In this document: piece by piece, positions 6,961-13,063 of the stretch
Position numbering within the stretch: position 1 is the first letter of the stretch
Layout of the letters: each line of letters opens with the position of its first letter
Assembly (NCBI GenBank): GCA_037131575.1
Contig: JBAXQV010000050.1
Location: forward strand, 1 to 17,552
Direction of reading: 5' to 3'
Length of the DNA: 17,552 nt
Origin: VFMC01 sp037131575
Lineage (GTDB): Bacteria > Actinomycetota > Acidimicrobiia > Acidimicrobiales > Ilumatobacteraceae
Notes under the pieces: generated by a model
What the model saw: the letters and a program-made list of their open reading frames with translations, nothing else
The model's database searches: none
What the model was told of the DNA's origin: nothing
Position numbers and translations under genes: made by a program

Positions 6961-7908
6961 TCAGGCGTACTGCTGCAGGCGGTTGATGCAGGCCCGGAAC
7001 TCGATGACGGTCTGTTCGATGATGTCGGCAACGGGTCGTACCGAGTCGATGCGGCCGGCAACCTGACCGGTGAGGGCAATGGCCGCTTCGAGGTCGCCGC
7101 CGAAGTACAGCTCGCGGGTGTTGCCGAACTCGGTGAGGGGCACATTGTCCTGGCGTTCGAGCAGGGTGGTGCGCTCGGTGCGCAGTGCGCGCAACCCGGG
7201 CCGTGAGAAGCGGTTCAGGAACACGGTGTCGGTTTCGGCGGCATCGACGATGGCCTGCTTCCAGTTGTTGTGTACCGGCGATTCGGCGGCGCTCACCATG
7301 CGCGTACCCATCTGCACCGCTTCGGCCCCCAGCGCGAACGCAGCAGCCATCGACACACCGTCGGTGATGCCACCGGCGGCGATGACGGGCACATCGACCT
7401 TCGAGCACACCAGCGGCAGCAACACCATGGTGGCCACGTCGCGAGGGTTCTTGAACCCACCGCCTTCGCCACCTTCCACCACCAACCCGTCGACGCCTGC
7501 ATCCACTGCCTTCAGCGCTGCGGCCAGGGTGGGCACCACATGGAACACGGTGAGCCCGGCAGCCTTCAGCTGCGCGGTGTACTTGGTGGGGTCGCCGGCC
7601 GAGGTGGTGACGAACTGCACGCCCTGCTCCACCACGAACTCCACGATGGCTGGGTCGCGCACGAATGCCTGGGCGATGTTCACGCCGAACGGCTTGTCGG
7701 TGAGTTGGCGCATCGCGATGATCTCCGCGCGCACTGCATCGAGTTCGCCCGACGACGTCTCGATGATGCCCAGTGCGCCCGCCTTGCTCACTGCGGAGGC
7801 GAGCTGCGAACGAGCGATCCAGCCCATGGGTGCCTGCACGATGGGGTAATCGATACCGAGCATCTCGGTGACGCGTGTACGAATGGGTGCGGGATGTGAA
7901 TCGGCCAT
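6961..7908 (-). CDS. Nitronate monooxygenase-family flavoprotein (NPD / FabK-like TIM barrel)
   Basis: 315 residues, an FMN-dependent TIM barrel. FMN-binding features: PIVQAPMGW (22-30), GVNIAQAF (75-82), VEGGEGGGFKN (144-154), VIAAGGITDG (175-184) and VQMGTRM (198-204). Known relatives are nitronate monooxygenases, enoyl-ACP reductase FabK and acyl-CoA-linked dehydrogenases. In classic bacterial nitronate monooxygenases the loop reads GGHxG with a catalytic His. Here that place is Phe152 (GGGF), so nitroalkane oxidation is doubtful, and a reductase or dehydrogenase role on a CoA-linked substrate is equally possible. No Shine-Dalgarno; a TACGGT box ends 6 nt before the ATG. It has its own promoter although the phosphatase gene lies 61 nt upstream on the same strand. 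Confidence 0.82.
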   Translation of the reverse strand: MADSHPAPIRTRVTEMLGIDYPIVQAPMGWIARSQLASAVSKAGALGIIETSSGELDAVRAEIIAMRQLTDKPFGVNIAQAFVRDPAIVEFVVEQGVQFVTTSAGDPTKYTAQLKAAGLTVFHVVPTLAAALKAVDAGVDGLVVEGGEGGGFKNPRDVATMVLLPLVCSKVDVPVIAAGGITDGVSMAAAFALGAEAVQMGTRMVSAAESPVHNNWKQAIVDAAETDTVFLNRFSRPGLRALRTERTTLLERQDNVPLTEFGNTRELYFGGDLEAAIALTGQVAGRIDSVRPVADIIEQTVIEFRACINRLQQYA

Positions 7909-7914
7909 ACCCGC

Positions 7915-7920
7915 ACCGTA
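7915..7920 (-). promoter_or_regulatory. Leaderless -10 box for the NMO-family gene
   Basis: TACGGT on the minus strand, ending 6 nt before the ATG at 7908. A weak CTGACG lies 15 nt further upstream. Confidence 0.45.
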
Positions 7921-7969
7921 GTCAGTGCCGCAGCTCGTCAGTATGGGCGGAGCGCCAGGGTGCGCACCG

Positions 7970-8683
7970 TCAGTGCGTGGCGCCGAGCACCGGGTCGTAG
8001 AGGTGGTGGCAGTCGTTCACCGACACCACGGTGGTGCCGGTGGTGGGGCTGAGCCGTACGAGGGTGATGCTGGTGTTCTCGACGGTCATCCACAGCGAGC
8101 GATGCACACCGAGTTGGTGCGAGACGTAGGCGTTGATGGCCCCACCGTGTGCCACCACGGCAATGCGCTGCCCGCGATGCCGGGCGGCGAGGGTGTCGAC
8201 CACTCGCGCAAACCGCTGACGAAGCGAGTCGTCGCCTTCGCCACCGGGAATACCGTCCCATCGGCCGGTGAGGCTCCAGGCCACCCATTCGGGGTCGGCC
8301 GTGGCGGCGCGTCGACGGAACTCACCGTTGCCCCAGTCGCCCATGCGCACCTCTTCGAGGTCTTCATGAGTTTCGAGTTCGAGTCCGCGGCGCGTTGCCA
8401 GTGGCATGGCTGTCTGTACGGCGCGGGCGAGATGCGATGAGTACACGCCGTGCAGTACGAGGGTGGCCAAGCGCGTGTCGAGTGCGGTCGCCTGGGCAAT
8501 GCCCTCGGCATGGAGCGGCGGGTCGGAGGCCTCCGGGGTACCGGGTACCACATCGGCCGAGCGGCCGTGCCTGATGAGCAGTACTTCACACGATTCGGCG
8601 TCGAGCTGGTTGCGCAACGTTGGCTGCGGCACGGCTTGGGTGCTGTCGAGGTGAGTTGCGGCAGGTGTGGTGTGAGTTCCCAT
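7970..8683 (-). CDS. Histidine phosphatase superfamily protein (phosphoglycerate mutase-like)
   Basis: 237 residues. The phosphate pocket is clear: LIRHGRS at 36-42 with the nucleophile His39, SSHLARAVQTA (82-92) with Arg87, acidic EEVRMGDWGNGE (110-121), and a second catalytic His179 in AVVAHGGA. The family includes cofactor-dependent phosphoglycerate mutases and broad phosphatases such as CobC and GpgP. The order EEVRMGDW-G suits the phosphatase branch better than a true mutase. The first ~30 residues are low in structure and not part of the core. The start ATG at 8681-8683 is supported by TACCGT ending 8 nt upstream and by the lack of protein-like sequence before it. Natural substrate unknown. 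Confidence 0.85.
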   Translation of the reverse strand: MGTHTTPAATHLDSTQAVPQPTLRNQLDAESCEVLLIRHGRSADVVPGTPEASDPPLHAEGIAQATALDTRLATLVLHGVYSSHLARAVQTAMPLATRRGLELETHEDLEEVRMGDWGNGEFRRRAATADPEWVAWSLTGRWDGIPGGEGDDSLRQRFARVVDTLAARHRGQRIAVVAHGGAINAYVSHQLGVHRSLWMTVENTSITLVRLSPTTGTTVVSVNDCHHLYDPVLGATH

Positions 8684-8691
8684 CGTCGCCG

Positions 8692-8697
8692 ACGGTA
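8692..8697 (-). promoter_or_regulatory. Leaderless -10 box for the histidine phosphatase gene
   Basis: TACCGT on the minus strand, ending 8 nt before the ATG at 8683. It lies in the 175-nt divergent region shared with the liv operon. Confidence 0.4.
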
Positions 8698-8792
8698 GTG
8701 CGCTCGGGCGGGGCGAGACGCCACGGCGCGTGCACGGTACGAAGTGTGCAAAGCTGAGGTTGCGGCAAGGTGCCATGTGGGTGGCCGCGGAA

Positions 8793-8822
8793 TTGACGCT
8801 GCCAGCGTTGGCGCGATCAGAT
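8793..8822 (+). promoter_or_regulatory. Possible promoter of the liv transporter operon
   Basis: TTGACG at 8793-8798 (5 of 6 to consensus), an 18-nt spacer and a poor -10 TCAGAT at 8817-8822; the nearby GATACAT is an alternative. The leader would be about 30 nt and contains the GGGAG ribosome site of livH. The -10 assignment is weak. Confidence 0.25.
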
Positions 8823-8858
8823 ACATCGTTCAACGGAGACCTGTTGGGAGCACACACG

Positions 8859-10154
8859 TTGCCGAACTCGCGTATACGACAGCTAGCGGCATTCGCGCTT
8901 GCATTCATGGCACTGTTCGCCACGCTCTGGTCGCCTGCGCATGCCGATGACGGCGTCACCATTCGTGTGCGTGTCCAAGAACAAGGCGTGGGCGATACCA
9001 AGACTCCGCTTCCGAAGGTGAAGATCTCGGTGCTCGACGCCGGCGGTGCCGAGGTGGTGAGCGGTGTCACCGACAACAAGGGTGTCGCGGCGCTCAAGTT
9101 GCCGAAGAGAGCAGATGTGACGGTGCGCCTCGACGAGTCGACCCTGCCCTCGGGCGCCGCCCTGTCGGAGCAGACGCCCGCTGAACGCAAGGTGAAAGCC
9201 GACGACTTCATCACCGCCACGCTGAACGTGAACTACTTCGTGGGAGAAGCAAAACAAGACACCGCTTCGTGGTGGGCGCGGTTGGCGCAGCGCGCCGCCG
9301 ACGGCACGCGCCTCGGGCTCATTCTGGCCATGTGCGCCGTGGGCCTATCGCTCATCTTCGGCACCACCGGCCTCACCAACTTCGCCCATGGCGAAATGGT
9401 CACCTTCGGCGGCATCGTCGCCTGTTTGTTCAACGCCTCATGGGGTGTCCCACTGCTCATCGCTGCGCCCATCGCCGTGGTGCTCGGTGGTGTGTTCGGT
9501 ATCGGCCTCGACCGAGTGGTGTTCTTGCCGCTGCGCAAGAAGGGCATCGGGCTCATCTCGCAGATGGTGGTCACCGTTGGGTTGTCGATCGTGTTCCGCA
9601 ACCTGTTCCTGGCCTTGTGGGGCGGCCGCGTGCGGCAGTTCGCCGACTTCCTGCAGCAGAGCGAATGGCGTATCGGCCCCATCGGCGTCACCCCGCGCGA
9701 CTTCACGACGGCTCTCATCTCGCTGGTGGTGCTGGTGCTGGTGGCACTTGCGTTGCAGCGAACTCGCCTCGGGAAGGCCACCCGTGCGGTGAGCGACAAC
9801 CCCGACCTCGCCTCGTCCACCGGTATCGACAGCCAGAAGATCATCCGCATCGTGTGGTTCATCGGTGGCGCCATGGCAGCCCTCGGTGGCATCTTCCGCG
9901 GCCTCGACCAGGGTGTCAGCCCCGATATGGGTGGCGACCTGCTGTTCCTCATGTTCGCGGGTATCACCCTCGGCGGGCTCGGGTCGCCGTTCGGTGCGCT
10001 CGTTGGCGGTTTCGTGGTGGGCCTCTTCGTGGAGATGTCGACGATGTTCGGTGTGCCGAGCGAATTGAAGAAGGTGCCCGCCCTGGTGGCGCTCATTCTG
10101 ATGCTCTTGGTGCGGCCACAGGGCATCCTCGGCCGTCGAGATCGAGTGGGATGA
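8859..10154 (+). CDS. livH: Branched-chain amino acid ABC transporter permease LivH with secreted N-terminal beta domain
   Basis: 431 residues from a TTG start at 8859-8861, chosen because GGGAG lies 8 nt upstream and because the protein then opens with a normal signal peptide (PNSRIRQLAAFALAFMALF, cleavage likely after AHA at 29). Residues ~30-128 are an extracytoplasmic domain of Cna-B/carboxypeptidase-regulatory type: VTIRVRVQE, LPKVKISVLDAGGAEVVSGVTDNKGVAALKLP and VRLDESTLPSGAAL. From ~145 the LivH permease begins, with GLTNFAHGEMVTFGG (171-185), the coupling region RTRLGKATRAVSDNPDLA and the C-terminal RPQGILGRR. LivH normally has ~300 residues without this domain. A longer in-frame ATG start at 8730 lacks a signal peptide. 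It is the first gene of livHMGF; livM follows after 13 nt. Confidence 0.88.
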   Translation: MPNSRIRQLAAFALAFMALFATLWSPAHADDGVTIRVRVQEQGVGDTKTPLPKVKISVLDAGGAEVVSGVTDNKGVAALKLPKRADVTVRLDESTLPSGAALSEQTPAERKVKADDFITATLNVNYFVGEAKQDTASWWARLAQRAADGTRLGLILAMCAVGLSLIFGTTGLTNFAHGEMVTFGGIVACLFNASWGVPLLIAAPIAVVLGGVFGIGLDRVVFLPLRKKGIGLISQMVVTVGLSIVFRNLFLALWGGRVRQFADFLQQSEWRIGPIGVTPRDFTTALISLVVLVLVALALQRTRLGKATRAVSDNPDLASSTGIDSQKIIRIVWFIGGAMAALGGIFRGLDQGVSPDMGGDLLFLMFAGITLGGLGSPFGALVGGFVVGLFVEMSTMFGVPSELKKVPALVALILMLLVRPQGILGRRDRVG

Positions 10155-10167
10155 GAGGAGAACAACG

Positions 10168-11340
10168 ATGAGTTGGAGTTCCATTTTCGACAACACGTTC
10201 AGTGCCTTCTTCGGTGTCGATGCCATGGTGTACGCCATTGCTGCCATCGGGTTGAACGTGCAGTTCGGCTACACCGGGTTGCTCAACTTCGGGCAGGCAG
10301 GCTTCATGGCGTGTGGCGCCTATGGCCTCGGTATGACGGCGCACTACTTCCAGGTCAGTTTCTGGTGGGGCATCGTGTTCGGGTTGGTGTTCGCCGTGAT
10401 CCTCGGCCTCATCATGGGCGTACCCACCTTGCGCCTCCGAGCCGACTATCTCGCCATCGTCACCATCGCGGTGGCCGAGGTGATCAGGCTCGTCGTACGC
10501 TCGGTGACGTTCAAGAAGTATTTCGGAGGTTCCGACGGCATCAACCAGTTCTCGGTGCCGTACCGAAAGCTCAACCCCTACGTCGAGAGCGACTATCCGA
10601 TGTCGATCTTCAAGGCCTCGACCATCCAGGCGATCTTGCTCGTCATCGCCTTCGCGCTCATGTCGCTGGTACTCGGCTCGATGATGCGCAAGCGCCTCGC
10701 CAAGACCGAGATCTTCACCGAGACCACCGCCTGGATCGCTGGCGGCGTGGGCACGTTCTTGGTGCTGGTGCTGGTGTCCACCAAGGTCACCTACAAGGGC
10801 TACTCACTGTGGAGCATCACCACCGGTTGGGTGCTCACCGCAGTGCTCGCCACGTTCGTCTGGGCGCTGATGCGCAGCCCGTGGGGGCGCGTGCTGAAGG
10901 GCATTCGCGAAGACGAAGATGCCGTACGCAGCCTCGGCAAGAGCGTGTACAGCTACAAAATGCAAGCGCTCATCCTGGGCGGCGTCATCGCCACCTTTGC
11001 TGGCATGATGCTCTCGCTCGATCGTGGCTCGGTGCAGCCCGACAACTACAGCCGTGACGTCACGTTCTACGTACTCACGGCACTGGTGCTCGGCGGCGTG
11101 GCCAAAGTGTCGGGTTCCATCGTCGGGCCGATGTTGTTCTGGGGCCTGCTCGCCTTCGTCGATTCGTTCCTGAACGAGTTGGTCTCGAATGGGCACAAGA
11201 TTCCGATCCTGGTGCAGAGCCCCAACCAGGTAGGGCCGGTGCGGTTGATGGTGGTGGGCATCCTGCTCATCTTGCTCATGGTGTATCGACCGCAGGGTCT
11301 GTTCGGGAACCGGAAGGAGATGGCACTCGATGGCCGCTGA
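10168..11340 (+). CDS. livM: Branched-chain amino acid ABC transporter permease LivM
   Basis: 390 residues, the second membrane subunit of the HAAT-type importer. The LivM opening FGYTGLLNFGQAGFMACGAY (33-52) and PTLRLRADYLAIVTIAVAEVIR (86-107) are typical, as is the ATPase-coupling stretch MRSPWGRVLKGIREDEDAVRSLG (235-257) and the end VYRPQGLFG. It is longer than the common ~300-330 residues because ~150-235 hold extra helices (STIQAILLVIAFALMSLVLG and TTAWIAGGVGTFLVLVLVST) joined by a basic loop MMRKRLAKTE. GAGGAG lies 7 nt before the ATG. The 3' end overlaps livG by 11 nt, so the two are translationally coupled. Confidence 0.9.
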   Translation: MSWSSIFDNTFSAFFGVDAMVYAIAAIGLNVQFGYTGLLNFGQAGFMACGAYGLGMTAHYFQVSFWWGIVFGLVFAVILGLIMGVPTLRLRADYLAIVTIAVAEVIRLVVRSVTFKKYFGGSDGINQFSVPYRKLNPYVESDYPMSIFKASTIQAILLVIAFALMSLVLGSMMRKRLAKTEIFTETTAWIAGGVGTFLVLVLVSTKVTYKGYSLWSITTGWVLTAVLATFVWALMRSPWGRVLKGIREDEDAVRSLGKSVYSYKMQALILGGVIATFAGMMLSLDRGSVQPDNYSRDVTFYVLTALVLGGVAKVSGSIVGPMLFWGLLAFVDSFLNELVSNGHKIPILVQSPNQVGPVRLMVVGILLILLMVYRPQGLFGNRKEMALDGR

Positions 11341-12196
11341 ATTCAGCCCCGCCGCCGTGGCGGCACGTGCCGCGCTGGCCGCCGTCGAACCAGTTCCCGG
11401 AGCGCCCAAGCCCGATGCCGTGCTCGTTGCCGATCAGGTACGGCGCACCTTCGGCGGTATCACCGCGGTCGATGTGCAGCACTGCGAGGTGCAGCGTGGC
11501 TCCATCACCGCGCTCATCGGCCCGAACGGGGCGGGCAAGACCACGTTTTTCAACCTGCTCACCGGCTTCGACACCCCCAACCAGGGCACGTGGAGCTTCA
11601 ATGGGCGCGACATGGCCAAGGTGGCGGCGCACGAGACCGCCGCCATGGGCATGGTGCGCACGTTTCAGCTCACCAAGAGCCTCACCAAGATGTCGGTCAT
11701 CGAAAACATGAAGCTCGGTGCCACCGACCAGCGTGGTGAGAAGTGGTGGAACGGCCTGTTCCCGATGCTGTGGCGCGACCAGGAGCGCGAGATCGAGGCC
11801 CGCGCCGACGAACTGCTCACCCGCTTCAAGCTCGACCACATGCGCAACGAGTACGCCGGCACCTTGTCGGGTGGCCAACGCAAGCTGCTCGAGATGGCTC
11901 GATCACTCATGACCAACCCGTCGCTGGTGATGCTCGACGAACCGATGGCTGGTGTGAACCCGGCATTGAAGCAGAGCCTCAACGAGCACATTCGCGGCCT
12001 GCGCGACGACGGGATGACGGTGCTGTTCGTGGAGCACGACATGGACATGGTGCACGACATCAGCGACTGGGTGATCGTCATGGCCGAGGGGCAGATCATT
12101 GCCGAAGGTACACCGAACCAGATTTCCGCCAACCCTGCCGTCATCGATGCCTATCTCGGTGCCCACCAGGGCAAGAGCCTGTTGGAGGACCTGTGA
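11330..12196 (+). CDS. livG: Branched-chain amino acid ABC transporter ATP-binding protein LivG
   Basis: 288 residues. ABC ATPase with Walker A GPNGAGKTT (64-72), Q-loop Gln113 (VRTFQLTKSL), signature LSGGQ (179-183), Walker B VMLDEP (200-205) and switch His236 (FVEHDMDMV). The AGVNP after Walker B and the C-terminal AYLGAH are LivG-like. About 30 Ala/Pro-rich residues (EFSPAAVAARAALAAVEPVP) precede the domain and are not part of the usual fold. AAGGAGATG lies upstream of the ATG inside livM, giving an 11-nt overlap. It powers import together with LivF at the cytoplasmic face. Confidence 0.92.
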   Translation: MAAEFSPAAVAARAALAAVEPVPGAPKPDAVLVADQVRRTFGGITAVDVQHCEVQRGSITALIGPNGAGKTTFFNLLTGFDTPNQGTWSFNGRDMAKVAAHETAAMGMVRTFQLTKSLTKMSVIENMKLGATDQRGEKWWNGLFPMLWRDQEREIEARADELLTRFKLDHMRNEYAGTLSGGQRKLLEMARSLMTNPSLVMLDEPMAGVNPALKQSLNEHIRGLRDDGMTVLFVEHDMDMVHDISDWVIVMAEGQIIAEGTPNQISANPAVIDAYLGAHQGKSLLEDL

Positions 12197-12939
12197 CCAC
12201 CACCGAGCCGAAGGCACTGCTGCAGGCCACCGAACTGGTGGCTGGCTACATCCCCGAGGTGAACATCCTCAACGGGTGCAACCTGGTGGTGAACGAAGGC
12301 GACTTCGTGGGCATCATCGGCCCCAACGGCGCTGGTAAGAGCACCTTCTTGAAGGCGGTACTGGGCCTGTGCACGGTGCGCTCAGGCACCATCACCTTGG
12401 CGGGCGCCGACATCACCGGTCTGAAGGCCCACCAGTTGGTGAGCCGTGGTGTGGGGTATGTGCCCCAGAACAAGAACGTGTTCCCCACGCTCACCGTCAC
12501 CGAGAACCTCGAAATGGGCTGCTTCCTGAAGCCCTCGCTGTTCAAGGAGCGCTTCGAGTACGTCACCACCATGTTCCCGCGGTTACTCGAACGGCGGAAC
12601 TCTCGGGCGGGCTCGCTGTCGGGTGGTGAGCGACAGATGGTGGCCATGAGCCGCGCGCTCATGCTCGAACCGCAAGTGCTGCTGCTCGACGAACCCTCGG
12701 CAGGGTTGTCGCCACAATTGCAGGACGAAGTGTTCCTGCAGTGCCGCACCATCAACGCCGCGGGTGTGGCGATTCTCATGGTCGAACAGAACGCCCGCCG
12801 CTGTCTGCAGGTGTGTAACCGGGGCTATGTGCTCGACCAGGGCCGTAACGCCTACACGGGTTCAGGTCGCGAACTGCTCGCCGACCCTGCCGTGATCCAG
12901 TTGTACCTGGGCACGTTGGCCCGCGCCACCGGCGGCTGA
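12193..12939 (+). CDS. livF: Branched-chain amino acid ABC transporter ATP-binding protein LivF
   Basis: 248 residues from a GTG start that overlaps the livG stop by 4 nt (GTGA), with GGAGG just upstream. Walker A GPNGAGKST (43-51), Q-loop Gln92 (GYVPQNKNVFPTLTVTENL), signature LSGGE (142-146), Walker B VLLLDEPSAGLSP. The switch position reads VEQN instead of VEHD, as is usual in LivF. It is the last gene of livHMGF and is followed after 55 nt by a strong hairpin. Confidence 0.92.
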   Translation: MTTTEPKALLQATELVAGYIPEVNILNGCNLVVNEGDFVGIIGPNGAGKSTFLKAVLGLCTVRSGTITLAGADITGLKAHQLVSRGVGYVPQNKNVFPTLTVTENLEMGCFLKPSLFKERFEYVTTMFPRLLERRNSRAGSLSGGERQMVAMSRALMLEPQVLLLDEPSAGLSPQLQDEVFLQCRTINAAGVAILMVEQNARRCLQVCNRGYVLDQGRNAYTGSGRELLADPAVIQLYLGTLARATGG

Positions 12940-12994
12940 ACCACTCGACGCCGCGGCCGAACGGCAGACATTTCGCTCGCTCACCCCAGACGCG

Positions 12995-13027
12995 ACGAGG
13001 CCCCGGGCATGTCGCCCGGGGCCTCGT
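12995..13027. terminator. Bidirectional hairpin terminator between livF and the livK-like gene
   Basis: Perfect 14-bp inverted repeat: arms 12995-13008 (ACGAGGCCCCGGGC) and 13014-13027 around the 5-base loop ATGTC. It lies in the 124-nt gap between two convergent stops, so it can serve both strands. No T-tract follows on either side, which is common in high-GC actinobacteria. Confidence 0.75.
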
Positions 13028-13063
13028 TCACTTCTCGATGCGAGTTACCGCATCAACGGTTGG

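Noticed and set aside
7959..7968. Palindrome GGTGCGCACC just after the phosphatase stop
   Set aside because: Only 10 bp with no loop room and no T-tract; could easily arise by chance in GC-rich DNA.
8730..8858. Longer livH start at ATG 8730
   Set aside because: It would bury the signal peptide inside the protein; TTG 8859 has a well-placed ribosome site.
8684..9220. Minus-strand extension of the histidine phosphatase frame
   Set aside because: It is antisense to livH; the family core starts after ATG 8683.
9233..10165. 310-codon minus-strand open frame across livH
   Set aside because: Ser/Pro/Arg-rich shadow of the coding strand with no recognisable domain or start signals.
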